From positions 1-64,000 of the forward strand of contig JAJKFJ010022061.1 in the NCBI GenBank assembly GCA_027382625.1: a DNA stretch of 64,000 nucleotides, given 5' to 3'. Positions within the stretch are counted from its first letter, which is position 1. Each line of letters opens with the position of its first letter. The position numbers and the translations under genes were made by a program. This DNA is from Tetmemena sp. SeJ-2015 (lineage: Eukaryota; Ciliophora; Spirotrichea; Sporadotrichida; Oxytrichidae). The notes under the pieces were generated by a model. That model saw only the letters and a list, made by a program, of their open reading frames with translations, had not been told where the DNA came from and searched no databases. Positions 13,340 to 24,619 of the stretch are shown here, piece after piece.

Positions 13340-13620
13340 TCATTTATTATTTTGGCCAAATATGGATTTACCCCCATTTTAAACTGTACCTTCTCTGGCT
13401 TCTGCTTGCATTTTAAGCTTCCCTATCTCTTTCTCTTCTGTTGATGTGCTATAGTTGCTCATTTGTCAGAGTAACGCTCCCATTATTATTTTAACATAAA
13501 TATTTTCGAGAGTGCCATAAGGACTTTGCTAGCCTGTTCTTAGGTCGCGCCCCGCTGGGGTGATCTGCCCACTGAATTGGAAATTTTCAATATCATTCAA
13601 AATTAAGATAAAACCATTTT
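13340..13620 (-). CDS. Short coding region, possible first exons of the kinase gene or a separate small gene
   Basis: Minus-strand reading gives two good segments: NGFILILNDIENFQFSGQ and following residues up to about 13490, then MSNYSTSTEEKEIGKLK to FGQNNK with TGA at 13340-13342 (ATG 13460-13462). They lie in the same frame, separated by one TGA, so an intron must remove the stop or they are two units. The locally high G+C near 13545-13560 falls inside this coding stretch. No family was recognised with confidence. Confidence 0.35.
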
Positions 13621-14279
13621 TAACGAATAATTAGTATTCGTAATCTAAAAATAACCTGTTTAACTGTCTGAAAATAAATCATCTTAGATTATTATATGAA
13701 TGTCTTTAATAATCTTAATTAATCGCAGGCCCTAAATTGCTTTGAGATATTATTCCACAAATGCATTTAATTATACATCTTTTCAATCCTGAAAAATTAA
13801 GTTTTTTTCTTCTCAAAAATAAATTTTCTTAATTTATCTTAATATAAAATTCATTATATCTTATAATTTAATGATATTTGAAGAAAAAAATGATTAAAAT
13901 AAAGAGTATATGTATTTTATGAGCAATAGTTTTTTAATGATTACTTTGATTATAACTTACAATATTACTATTCCTCATTTTCTTTGTCTAAATTAGAATA
14001 AAAAATGGCTTCATTATATTTATATCTTGATTATCTTTTTTGGTTTTCTGGTGAGAGAGTTCTATGCCCCTCTGCTCACTAAAATAATAATGAGATTACT
14101 GTGACCGCTTTGGCATAAAAAACTTTTTCCAAAAATTAATTCAGCTATCCATATAGCAGATTCTAATATAATATATTTTAACAATTATTATGGCATAAAT
14201 AGTATTCTAGGGTTTATAAATGATCTGATGAGAATAGAAATAAGATGACCTGCTAAATATACTTTAAAAGTGGCAATCA

Positions 14280-14763
14280 CTAGCTACCACTTACTCTAAC
14301 TTGAAGACAGGTAACCTTCATCTCCCCCATCCTCGCTCTCTAAATCCTCTACCCTCACATCGTTAGCAAAAAATAAATACGCAAAAGCATCTGGCAATCT
14401 CAAGGTTTATGCCAAAATAAGAAAGTGACATCTTATTTTATTATGCGAGCATTTAATGATTTAGATTGTTGTTGGGAGCACCAGCAGTCAGGACATTCGC
14501 ATCCTCCCTATCCGTACTTTGGTACCTCCTGGCTTTCGTTCCTCTGCCTTGATTTCAAGAATATGAACTTCTAGCACCAGGCCTTGACTTAATAGACTAG
14601 CCTCCTTGGAACTCTCCACTTAGCAATGGGTTTAAAATATATATTCATAGTATAAATAATTTCCGTTCATGTCGTTGAGAGTGTGAAAATCTTGCTGTGT
14701 GGTCGAGTGTGAAGGGTGGAATAGTTTCACTTCCACTCCCTTTTTTACGCAGACTTGTCCCAT
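14280..14763 (-). CDS. Small protein with acidic C-terminus (hypothetical)
   Basis: ATG 14761-14763 opens a clean frame beginning MGQVCVKKGVEVKLFHPS, which reads to TGA 14488-14490 (91 aa). A GT-AG intron starting GTCCTGAC just before that stop (about 14370-14492) would instead join it to a second good stretch containing LPDAFAYLFFAND and an Asp/Glu-rich tail (EDLESEDGGDEGY). I favour the spliced form because the tail has clear coding character. The stop of the spliced form was not fixed. The family is unknown. Confidence 0.5.
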
Positions 14764-15155
14764 TTTAATTTACAATTGCCGCACCAACAAGTGAACTTAA
14801 ATATATATAAATCTAAATAATAAATTTCCCATTATAAACAAAACAATGGTAGTAATTTAAGAAGTATGAATGCTGATTTATGAATAGCAGGAGGGCTTTA
14901 AATCATTGCAACTATAGATTTAGCCAACTTTTAATAGAGAATATAGCCATAGCATATATATCTACTAATAATAAGTCATCCTAAATCAACTAACAGCACA
15001 TAATGAATTATCTTGGCGATCAGATTATTCTTACAATTCATTCTTCGTCATAATTGTTGCTACCTATAGCAAATGAAATATTCTCAAGTTAAAAATTTGA
15101 AGAAATTATTTTCGAGAAGACTATTTTAGACCTTGAATAAATTTAAGTTAATGAG
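14764..15155. other. AT-rich spacer
   Basis: No reading frame of coding quality is visible on either strand and no repeats stand out. It probably contains the 3' flank of the upstream minus-strand gene and the 5' flank of the small acidic-protein gene. Confidence 0.4.
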
Positions 15156-16580
15156 TCAACTTCTCTAAGAATTTACTGTCTCTTCCTCAGCCCATGCTGT
15201 TGAGAAATTGTGGGAGTTATCAACTTGATGTACGTGATGCACCTCAAACTCTAGTCTCTTTTAGAGCTTGATACTTTTCTTTCTCAAAAAGCAAACCACT
15301 ACGATGAGCAAAGTAAAAAGAGGGATACCTATAGCAATAATAATGAGCAACTACTGCGTATTTAGCTCAACTCCGAACTAATCTGGCTGTACTTGTAGGG
15401 GCTCATAAGCTAGGATCGTATATTCAACACTCTCTATATGGCTATTTTCAGAGTTAAATTAAGCTTGGACAATAATTTTATAAGAGACTTTCATTCCTTC
15501 TTCCGAGAGAAGGGGATCTTTAACAGCAGCCCAAAGACCAAAGTATTTTATCTTTTCTAGATCCGCTTTCTTGAGTTTAAGCTTGTTGTTAGCCATATTT
15601 TCTTGAGAAGTAACTATTGGAACAATCGAGCTAAGAGGAGCCATCTCTAACGCACAAAGCGAACTTAAATACTGGCGAGACTCTGCAGTGAATCCTGCCC
15701 ATAATGAATACACTATATCTTTGGCCTTTGAGTATCGACTTCCTTATTTAAATTCATAAGTTTAAAGCATTATTCTTTATCCTCCAATGATAGATGAATC
15801 GGCTGTACCATCTTCCACTCTTACAAATATGGGACTCCAGGAAACTACAATATCATCACTGCTAAGTCCTTAAACGTCATACTAATTAATTCGGAATATA
15901 TCAAATTATTATTTTTACTGAATCTGTATCTACTTGTTTTAGTTTATATCAATTATTTAAAACTAATTATAGACGATTTAATTTGCAAAAACGAATGCCT
16001 CGTTTGCATCCTTCTATCTGCTTCTTACAAGTCTTGTCCTCATCTCAAAGAAAGAATCCACTTGATTTACGAGATCGCTGTAAAATTCATTTGAGGATTC
16101 TAAATTATCAATTTTTGAAGTAAATTTAAATTATGCGTATAAGATTGTACACCCACATAGATTATTTCTTTTCCTCCAACATTTTTTAGTCGAGCTGACA
16201 AAATACCAAACTTATCCGAAGTTTCGGGCAGAGCCTCCCCTGAGTTTTGTTTATTCTAATTAGGCAGGGGAGGGAAAAACGTTTAGCCACTTTATTTAGT
16301 TGAGAAAAGAGTGTAGTAGTTATCTGATACAAATACATCTACCTTACCACTCATCATATTTAAATTTTGGTTAAGTGATAGCTTAGTCAAAATTTAAACC
16401 TTGTTTATTAAATGCTTTTAATTTGACTGCATGGACTGACTTAAACAATCACATCTGTGGTATCGTCTTTGAAGAGCTAGTTCTGATTTATGTACACCTC
16501 ATATACTTTCAAGGTCTAATTCCAATTTGGGAAGCTTATAGATCATCGTAAATATATATTTGAACAATCAAGAAATTAAA
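15156..16580 (-). CDS. Type I membrane protein with large extracellular region
   Basis: The C-terminal part is clear. An extracellular beta-rich segment (SWSPIFVRVEDG, YSLWAGFTAESRQYL, FGLWAAVKDPLL) is followed by one membrane helix (LLIIIAIGIPLFTLLIVVVC), a basic stop-transfer (LRKKSIKLQKR) and a short cytoplasmic tail ending at TGA 15156-15158. Further upstream are beta-type stretches such as GKVDVFVSDNYYTLFS and IIYVGVQSYT, resembling the PPC-like modules of the gene at 1930-8129. It could be a receptor- or adhesion-type protein. The 5' end and signal peptide were not fixed. Introns occur near 15890-16000 and elsewhere. Confidence 0.55.
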
Positions 16581-16613
16581 CCTTGCATTAATTAACCAGC
16601 AAATGAGAGAAGT

Positions 16614-19560
16614 TCAGCTATTACTAGCCTCAATTACTTCAGTATTGATCTTAGGAATATATAAGAGTTTTTTACGCTCATACATAGCCATCTCACCTGC
16701 TCCCCCCATATCCTCTGTGATTTACTTTGCCTTTTCTATTAACTCTAAACCTTTAATGTACTCTTCTTGATTGGACTTTTTGAAAACTCTAGACTTGATT
16801 ATCCCTAATAATGAATTAACTAACATCTCTGTATCCATTTCCGATCCTCCAACTCCCTTAGCTTAGAGCATTTTTCCAAATCCTAGAGGGTTAGTATTCT
16901 AGGAGCCTTTTGTGTTATTCTTAAAACCTTTGCTGTGAAGTCGAGTAAGAATATCATAGGCCTCTTTCACTCTTCGGGTATCCACGTACATAGCTGCTTT
17001 TAAATCTCAACTCTATTATTTCTTATTTCAATCTCTGAAACTGCTTCCTTATAAATTATGATTTATAAACTGCTATAATTTAATGAATCCTATTTCTAAT
17101 CTCTTGGTAAGAATTGAGAATCAGTATTTAGAGCTCTTATGATAGAAGCAGCATAATCTACCCAATACTCAGCCTATTCTTGGTTTGTCTTCGTATCCAT
17201 AGCATATATTTTAGCAATGAGCTCAACTGTCTAGTAATAAACACCATTCCTTAGCTACTTTAACATAACTAGCATATCTAATATTTTAAGACTTTCTCTT
17301 TGGATCTTGTTTCAAGAAATCATTTTATAGTCATTCATCTAATAATAAATTTAATCATCGAGTTTATAGCAATTCAAGAATGGATCATAGACGCCACCAG
17401 TATACTAGCTTGCTTCGATTAGTTTTTCACTAGAGGATTTTCCCCAACTTTATAGCAGGTCTTTTGTTTCATATTTCTCCTCCGCAATTTTCTACTCTTC
17501 AAACATTTGCGCAAGAGACCTTGAGAAATACTTTAAGGCTAAAAACACAATAGGTTGTATCTCATTCATCACATTCGAGAGTTAGGCTTCGATTTTAGCT
17601 TCAACTATTTGCTGATAGAATTTATAAAATTTATCAGCATTCAAATAAAGAAATAGTAAGCTTCAAGTGTTCTTCTGGGGAGTTAAATCGAAGGGTCTAA
17701 TCTTCTTAAATTTTCAAATCCATATTTCATAGGTTCAACTATAAGCTAGTCCTCAGTCAAAGTTGATCCCTCGAGAAAGTCCATTCCTTTCAATTCATCT
17801 TCAATTTTCTCATACTCTTCTGTGTGCTTTCTTTCCTGGATTTATGATTAGTGGGAAGTTTTCATAACCTATCTTTACATTATCTTCTTGGCTATCTTTT
17901 TTAGTTGTACTTATCTAGCTTTACTAGAGCCCTTGCTACCCAAAGGATTTGAGCTCATTGCTAAATTATAATAGCTTTAATAATTTAATCATGTAGTCTC
18001 TCGTACTTGTCCTAAGTTTTTCTCTCATCTTCTAATGGCGTTCTTTCATAAGCTTAACTCTTTCGTCCTTTTTTAGAGACATGGAAATTTCTTTGTCCAT
18101 TTATTTCTTTGCCTAATTCTTTTATTGAAGCTTATCCAACTGTTCCAAACTTTCGGCCGACTCAATACCAGTCTTAGGATTTTCAATCCTCTCATTATGC
18201 TCAGTTATTTCAATGAAGTTGAGAACTCCTAAATTATGAAGGGCTAAGGCTTTCAGCTTCGGGATCTTTAGCAAATATAGCAGCAGACTTTAGATGCATT
18301 TTGCATTCAGCGTATGGAGTCTTCTCTGTTAGAAAAAGCGCTGAGCCTATAACGAAGGAAGCGTATGCTTATATTTAAATTAAAAGTTGGATTTATAATG
18401 CAGCTTCATTAGGAGTGAGAGTTTTGAATGCCTACATTTTGAGAACTTATAAGCAGAGTTTGTGCAATTTCTTTTGCTGAGAATGAATCATACTTGACTA
18501 AGATTACTGCTAAGCTCCTTAATTTAAACTTGGCTGCTTCTTTGAGTCATCTCCTTGATTTGATTAGTCAACAAGCTCGTATTATATCAAATGCACTATT
18601 AAGTTCACATGCTCAATCAAATGCTGATAGTTTAAATTGTAGTTTAATTATCATACTAGAGTAATATTTAAATACTGTTCAGGTGTACATTAAAAAGCGC
18701 TTTATGGTGAAGATGCCTCAATTATATTCATCAACTGAAGCTCTGCATCTTTTAGCCTTCCCATCCCTACTAGAAAATATTGCAAGCAATTTGAAACTAA
18801 AAATAATTATAGACAAGTGTAAATTTAGCGAAGTACGAGAACGTAAGCAGGAGATTAGTATTGCATTAACTTGAGCAGATCCCTTAACTCCTCTAAATAC
18901 TTGAGAGCCTTCTAGAACCTTTTGTTTTTTAAGAAAATTGCAGCTTGTTAGAACTATTTATATTAAAATTAAATCTTAACTCATATGATGTAAGGATCTA
19001 ATCTGGTTAAATAGTACTAGACTGATCTTGCATTTGATACTCTAGCAATTCTTCTTGAGATTCAAATTAGTTAAGCTTTTCATCGCTCAACAACTTCTCG
19101 AGATGGGATTATTACTTATCATTGAAAAAATTCTAGACGTGTTTTATTGCATCTTGCTAACCCTTAGTCAACTTATTTCCTTAAGTGGCATGCTTGAAAC
19201 TATCTTCTCTAAGCTTTTAAGCCTTATTAAAGGATGCTTAAATCTCCTATTAACTTCCAACTCTCATTTTAATTATGAAAAATAATATGTAAAAGTAAAA
19301 ATATTCTTCATTACTGTACCTGTTAGTAACTACTTCCAACTCTTTAAGAATGAGAAGATGCTTTTTGAGAATCTCTTTGCAGCTGCATTTGACTAACTCC
19401 TTTTTGTCTTGCGATCTGGCCTACCACTCTACTTCCTTGACCTTAATTTTCAGAGGCAGGCTTTGGAGAAAAAGGAAGCTTGACTGCTTAAGAAGATTAG
19501 GAACTAGAAAAGTGCTTAGTAGGGCATTTCTATAGCACTCTTTCAAGCTAGAAGTTAGAT
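16614..19560 (-). CDS. TPR-repeat protein with coiled-coil segments
   Basis: The minus strand encodes a long helical protein ending EVIEASNS at TGA 16614-16616. Tetratricopeptide-like helices are visible at about 18930 (KRFQKALKYLEELRDLL), 18780 (GMGRLKDAELQLMNIIEA), 18490 (AAKFKLRSLAVILVKYDS) and 18250 (YAECKMHLKSAAIFAKDP, then LHNLGVLNF). A basic coiled coil follows (KKQMDKEISMSLKKDERVK, about 18110) and then a helical C-terminal half. Proteins of this build are common in cilia and transport complexes, but no specific subfamily was recognised. Frame changes at about 18252 (one extra A in GAAAGCC), about 17650 and at introns mean exon limits are approximate. Confidence 0.6.
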
Positions 19561-19755
19561 TGTAAAAGAGAATTGAGAATATTTAACTTCTAAAGTGCTT
19601 TCATGTTGTATTAAGTATTATAGCAACACTAATGACCACAATTAATTTACAATTATTTCAGGCTCTGTTTCAATAGTTATAAATGGCAAGCTATAAATCT
19701 TAACTTGACTGCAATTGGAGAAAGTTTATAATTGATATTCAAATTTAGATTACAA

Positions 19756-20279
19756 ATGGCTGAACAAAAACTTGTAAGTAACATCCTTAATCTATTTGAA
19801 CACGCATTCATGAAAGATGAGTAGTAGGTTAATTAAGTCAAATTTATAGATCACTGACACTCAAAAGGATTTGCTCACTGCTATTGAGCAGTTGAGAATG
19901 TGTGAACGCTCTCTTCAGCTTACCAAGAATCAACTTGCCAAGACTGAGGTCACATTGAAGGCAGTTCAAGATAGAGACGAGTCAAGACCCATTTACAGAT
20001 CAATCGGCAGAATGTGAGTTACCACTAAATTCAATACTTGAGACTTTTAAAATGAGCATGTCTCCATTAAGAAAATTCTCCTTCCTAGAGAAGATACTTA
20101 TGTTTTATAGGTTCATTCTTTCTGATAAGCCCGCCATTGAATCCGAGTTGAAGGACAACATCAACTAGATCTAGCAAGAACAGGGAAAATACGTTGAGCT
20201 TAAAAAGACTTATGAGCACAAGAGAGATCACTTCGTCAAGGCTCTCAATGACCTCGCTGCCAGCGCAAAGCAGCAATGA
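19756..20279 (+). CDS. PFDN1: Prefoldin subunit 1-like chaperone subunit (116 aa)
   Basis: A beta-type prefoldin subunit of the hexameric co-chaperone that passes unfolded actin and tubulin to the CCT chaperonin. Three exons join cleanly: 19756-19773 (MAEQKL), 19850-20013 and 20111-20279, using introns GTAAGT...TATAG and GTGAGT...TATAG. The product has two coiled-coil helices flanking the conserved centre YRSIGRMFIL at the hairpin, then KPAIESELKDNINQI, and ends AASAKQQ at TGA 20277-20279. The length matches the family (about 110-125 aa). The frame is intact, and no interruption beyond normal introns is seen. The stop lies 120 bp upstream of the 3' piece of the scrambled channel gene. Confidence 0.9.
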
Positions 20280-20399
20280 AATCCTGCAGCAGAAAATTTA
20301 AGCTTGGAATGAAGACCTTTTTGGAACTGCTTTTAATTACCTTATAGATCATTTATATCTTATCAACACTCTTCTCTAAATCGACTCATTAGATATTTT

Positions 20400-20410
20400 C
20401 CAGAGTCAAG
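20400..20410 (+). repeat. Pointer repeat, copy at the start of the channel 3' segment
   Basis: The 11-bp sequence CCAGAGTCAAG occurs here and again at 23548-23558. Flanking bases differ on both sides (T before and GG after here; A before and TG after there), so the match is exactly 11 bp. It marks the junction between two macronuclear-destined segments of the SK-type channel. Confidence 0.9.
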
Positions 20411-21468
20411 GGCAGATAGTTTTCGATTCATATATCACTGCTATGTGGTGTGTTGTGATTACAATGACTACAGTTGGTTATGGTGATGTGTTTGCAGTCT
20501 CTCCATTTGGAAGAATGATCTCAGTTATTAATGCACTTTGGGGCGCTTTCATTATCTCGATGCTGGTTGCTTCAATAGGCTCAGTTTTCGATTTAAATGA
20601 TTCTCAGAAGAACGCGATAGTTGAAATTACCAACAGAAAGAAGGCTGCCTAATCTCTCAAGGCTTCCTTGAAGTATTTTGTGGCAAAGAAAGAATATGAG
20701 CATGATAAAATGCGTCAGGAGATGGCTGCTAATGGTTACATCGACTAATCTATTGTGTATTTATAACTGTTATAGATAGTATGTTATAAGGTTTATCAGG
20801 ACTTGGAGCCAGAGGACTATGTTCCTAATGAGGCAGATTTGAAAGTACTTAGAGCCAAGATGGTTACCTCCGCTGAGGCTATGAAAGAGGAGAGAGCTTA
20901 AAACAAGGACCTCCAACCAGAAGATGAGCAAGGACAGCACATCGAGATCATTAAAGATCAGATCTTAGATCTAAATGATAAGTTCGATTACCTCGTGAAG
21001 CTTATGCTCCAAGGCCAGGCTCTTAATGCCTCCACTATTCTCAAACCAGTGCCCATTTACGACTTTGTAAAGGACGAGTATGGTCAAGAAAAGCAAATAG
21101 AAAAGGGAGTAATTCACAAGGAGGAGACTCAGTTCGCTATGACTGATTTCAAGTCTCTAGTAGAAGGTGCTCTAAGTGATGGAATGCTTTAGAAGATTCC
21201 TTAAGACAGACTCAATCACTACGTGCGCATGTTTGAAGCTGAGGCAAAGAAACAGCTTAGCAATAAGAATGAAGAGGATGATGGACCCTCAGGCAGAGAT
21301 CAATACAGAAAGCCTCCTCCCAAGAAACCTATAAAGGAGAGAGTTGAAGAAGCCAGGCAAATGGATAGAGTCTTGAAGCCTTAGAAAACTGCAGCTGGCC
21401 CCAAGCACAAAAAACTCAAGATACTAAAAACTGCTCATGAGTATCAACATTCTCAGACTTCTGTATGA
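20400..21468 (+). CDS. SK-type potassium channel, 3' gene segment (pore to C-terminus), scrambled
   Basis: This segment encodes the second half of a small-conductance Ca-activated (SK/KCNN-type) potassium channel but lies upstream of the first half. It begins at the pointer CCAGAGTCAAG (20400-20410). It encodes the pore helix (FDSYITAMWCVVITMT), the selectivity filter TVGYGD (residues 375-380 of the joined protein), S6 (MISVINALWGAFIISMLVAS) and a 290-residue cytoplasmic tail with helical, Gln-rich sequence ending HSQTSV at TGA 21466-21468. There is no start codon or S1-S5 upstream in frame; a spurious frame overlaps the end of the prefoldin gene. Joined to 22144-23558 at the pointer it completes the channel. 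Confidence 0.9.
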
Positions 21469-21766
21469 CAGGAAGAAAGTTCTTTAGACAGAATTACAAC
21501 AACATTACTACTATGATGATGGGTAATTTTACTTGACCAAAGCGAGAATAAATGATTCAATATCAAAACATTTAAATCAGCAATACTCGTAAACATACCA
21601 TAATCCATCTCTCGATTTTTAAAAGTTTTTATTTTTCTGTTTCTTATCGAATACTTTATCTTAAGTGTTCTCAGCATTGTTTCGTGAACTTAAGAAATTA
21701 ACAAAATCTAGGTTAGCAATTTAGCTTTATTGATACACATCTCTAATAAATTAAAGTTGAGAAAGC
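21469..21766. other. Interval between channel 3' segment and nested gene
   Basis: AT-rich and without coding-quality frames. It should contain the 3' end (telomere addition region) of the channel and the 3' flank of the small minus-strand gene. Confidence 0.4.
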
Positions 21767-21982
21767 TCATTTAGAGCCAATCTTTGCTTTTATAACTCTG
21801 AAGACTACTCTTAATAGATTAATTAGCACGAAGAATAGAACAACTTTCAGCATTTTCTAGAGAGTAGATATCTAAGTTTGTAGCTCATCTTTGCTTAGAT
21901 CTTTCTTCATGAAATAGTCATTGAATTTCTGCTTTATCCAATTTCTGATAGACTAGAATAGCTCCACAGTCTTTTCAATCAT
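21767..21982 (-). CDS. Small single-pass membrane protein nested between channel segments (71 aa)
   Basis: An intact frame runs from ATG 21980-21982 to TGA 21767-21769. The N-terminal 45 residues are helical and charged (EKTVELFQSIRNWIKQK, then MKKDLSKDELQTQISTL). One membrane helix follows (VVLFFVLINLLRVVFRVI) with a short basic tail ending IGSK. The build is that of a tail-anchored protein. It lies inside the 675-bp interval that separates the two out-of-order pieces of the SK-type channel, so the two genes are interleaved in the germline. The family is unknown. Confidence 0.55.
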
Positions 21983-22143
21983 CCAAATCACCCATTCTTT
22001 GCACCATTGGATTTTAAAGAAATAGGAATAGTATTGATGGTTAACTTATATGGTAAATATAAGTGTGCTGGAGTAATGAAATGTAGTATATTAATTGCTG
22101 ATTTAAATGCTATATCTTGATAAAGTAAGTAATATTTATAAAG

Positions 22144-23558
22144 ATGGCTCAATTCAACTAATCCGCTTTGCTCAAGGTCAACTTGCGCGAGGACTTGATA
22201 GGAAAATCTCCCTCCCAGACCACCTTCCAGTCTTCTCGTAAAGAGACGCAAGAACAGAAAATCCAAGCTCAGGAACTCATGCGCCAAACTCTTCATGAAA
22301 AGTATTAGAAGTACTAAACCTTAAATTATACTATCATTAAGCAAGCTCTATTTATTATAGACATTTTTGAAGGTTACCAGCAGTGGAGAGACTATGACAT
22401 GCTGTTGACGATCCTAGCTATGATAGGGCTAACTTTAGCCATAGTAGAAGTAAGTGGCTGCTTCTTTTCCCATATTAGAATTTTTGTTAAGTTTTTGTAA
22501 TAAAACCTCAAGTCATCAGCTTAATTAAGCTAATTCGAATAAATTTATTAACTTCCATCGCCACTCATTTTAATGCTTAAGCACCATGAATTGTGAAGTG
22601 CTGACTAGTATATCTTTTCTTGGTGGTAGCTTTTTGAAGTAACTTATTCATCTAGTAAGAGTCTGATGACCAGAGCTATCAGAATCGAAATGTTGAAGCA
22701 ATCAAACAGAAATCTTTTGTCAGAGTTATCATTACCATTACTTAAATAACTTTTTACTATAAATATTTTTAAGCTCATTTAACTTCTGCTCTATCAGTAG
22801 TGGCTTTACTTTTCAGAAATTGGCTGTTTGTATTCTGGAAGGACTTCAACAACTCCAAGGAACTCCAAGCTAAGATGCTAGAACTTGAGCTGTTGCCGGA
22901 TCATGATACTGCCAACCCAGAGGCTATGAGAAGGAACAGAGTGCTATCAATTATTCGCCGCAGAAAGAAGTTCATTGAAAATAACAAGACCTCGCACGTT
23001 TCTAAGTGGTTACGCCTCATTTTCTCAACTGAGTGCCTTTTCGAGATCAGCTTGCTTATTATTCACCCCTTCCCATACCTAGAAGAGGAGTACACCTTCA
23101 AAATTCTAAACATGCTCGGAGCTAAAGACCAAATGGTAGATGTCAAGTATATGTTAAGCGATTTTCTGTTCGCCTTCATGTTCTTGAGATGCTACTTCTT
23201 CCTTCGCACCATCACTAACTTTTCAATTTATTCTGAGTTGAACTCTAGACGTATCTGCGCAAACAATAATTGTTAATTGATTAAAGGATACTTATGAATT
23301 CCATTGACATTTTAGAATTTTATGATAACAACGGATTCAAAGTGAATACTAGCTTTGTGCTTAAGGCAAACATTCAAAAGAGACCAGGTACCACTGTCCT
23401 ATTCACTGCTGTGTTCTCCATCATGTGGCTCTCCTATCTTCTAAGAATCTTTGAAAAGTAAGACTTATTTCATATCTAGAGCACCTCAGTTACTTCCATT
23501 TGCTTTAACTTTTGATCGAATGCTAACCTGTGTTTTAGAATTTACTACCAGAGTCAAG
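22144..23558 (+). CDS. SK-type potassium channel, 5' gene segment (N-terminus to S5), scrambled
   Basis: Exons 22144-22449, 22656-23250, 23316-23457 and 23539-23558 join in phase across three GT-AG introns (206, 65 and 81 bp). They encode a Gln-rich N-terminus, S1 (YDMLLTILAMIGLTLAIVE), S2 (around ALSVVALLFRNWLFVFW), the SK-family S3 region (CLFEISLLIIHPFPYLEEEY), S4 (MFLRCYFFLRTITNFSIY) and the diagnostic NTSFVLKANIQKRPGTTVLF motif leading into S5. Animal SK channels have the closely similar (N)TRFVxKTLMTICPGT here. Coding stops mid-pore at the pointer 23548-23558. Joining to 20411-21468 gives 2121 nt, exactly 707 codons with the stop. The channel should pass K+ at a membrane under Ca/calmodulin control, as in the family; the calmodulin site itself was not verified. 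Confidence 0.92.
23548..23558 (+). repeat. Pointer repeat, copy at the end of the channel 5' segment
   Basis: Second copy of CCAGAGTCAAG. Coding reads IYYQSQ into the pointer and continues as GQIVFDSY only when joined to the copy at 20400-20410. Beyond 23558 the local sequence (TGAGGAGATTTTC) does not continue the channel. Confidence 0.9.
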
Positions 23559-23807
23559 TGAGGAGATTTTCTTATTTCTTTATTGTGAGGATGGGAATAA
23601 GGTGGGTGAGTAATTGCAAAATTTAAAAAAGCAAGCGATTAAGTTTTATGATGCGCTCTTATATCGATATAAATTTTAACTCAAATAAATTTAGCACTTA
23701 TATACAACTTATTCTGAGCTGCTAGGCTGCAAGCCATCAAGATTAATATTATTTGGTAGGTTATTATTCTTGATATCTGCTCTGCCTTTCTCAAACATCT
23801 ATATTCT
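23559..23807. other. Germline spacer after channel 5' segment
   Basis: AT-rich; nothing recognisable on the plus strand. The minus strand holds a short frame with one hydrophobic stretch (TYQIILILMACSLAA), but I see no start or family support for it. Confidence 0.4.
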
Positions 23808-24548
23808 TCATTCTTCAAAGAAAGCAATTTCTCTCTTCTTTTTTACTTCTTACGCCTTCAACTTCCCTTCATCTCTCAATGGCTGATAGTTATAAATTAT
23901 TATGTATATGGGTATAATAATAAAATAATAACAACCATTTTAGAGATCTAGTTTTGCGTGTTATTGTTAAATTAGGGGAAACTAAAGACTGTGTTTTAAG
24001 AAAAAAATCACTAAGTTACTTTCTTAGTTTCTCTTCTGTCTTCCTTGTGGTCTAGGTCTTCTCTGTTTGTTTCTCATTCCTTGGTTGGGTCTCAGTTTTC
24101 TTCCAGTGTTTCTCTTTCCATTTCTTCTGGGTTTGTTTGAAACAATTATTTCTCCGTCTTTGTTTTCCCCAACCTTGTTGAGGAATTTGTTAGATTAGAT
24201 CCTGGTTCTGTATTTAAGCAGGCCCGTTTGGGCTCCGATGGAGAAGTTTTTATGTAGGTCTTTGTTGATGAGTTGGAGTATTCTAAATCCAAAGCCATCC
24301 GCTACTCTAAGCGAGGCTTGGATAGACATATTATGATCATCTTATCTGAAGAATTTGCCTTTGAAGGCCTTATCGTCCCAGATGTCAACTGTTTGTTTCG
24401 CTTTGTTGCATATCTGGATGAGGGTGTTGTTCAAAGTGCCACCTTGTTTTGTGGCATCATCATATGAAGTGGAGTTTCCAAATTTGAAGTCAACATGGAT
24501 TACATCTTCCACTTGGACAAGGTATCTCTCCCAGTCGCTTCTGGCCAT
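23808..24548 (-). CDS. Basic orphan protein, possible mobile-element or germline-limited ORF
   Basis: An uninterrupted minus-strand frame runs from ATG 24546-24548 to TGA 23808-23810. The N-terminal part (MARSDWERYLVQVEDVIHVD, then FKFGNSTSYDDATKQGGTL) looks folded. Residues around 130-185 are strongly basic (RRNGKRNTGRKLRP, QRRPRPQGRQKRN), suggesting nucleic-acid binding. The stretch 23860-23990 within the frame is AT-rich and may be intron or 3' flank. G+C and purine content differ from the very AT-rich flanks, and the ORF abuts homopolymer-rich DNA and the IES to its right. It could be an ORF of a TBE-like germline transposon (these carry a small basic ORF) or a host gene. No homology can be claimed from sequence alone. 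Confidence 0.45.
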
Positions 24549-24619
24549 GGCCTTCCTTTAGAGGGTTCGTTCATTCTGACATCCATTTCCTTTTGGGTTG
24601 TCTATTAGGTTTGTGGATT

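Noticed and set aside
13540..13565. Locally G+C-rich patch with a small hairpin (CCCCGCTGGGG), as a possible RNA gene or element end
   Set aside because: On the minus strand it reads as ordinary coding sequence in a stretch with good codon use, and no tRNA-like or other RNA fold extends beyond the short hairpin.
20276..20399. Start codon for the channel 3' segment overlapping the prefoldin end (ATG 20247 or 20276)
   Set aside because: These frames give no S1-S5, and the conserved channel sequence begins only at the pointer; the upstream reading is accidental.
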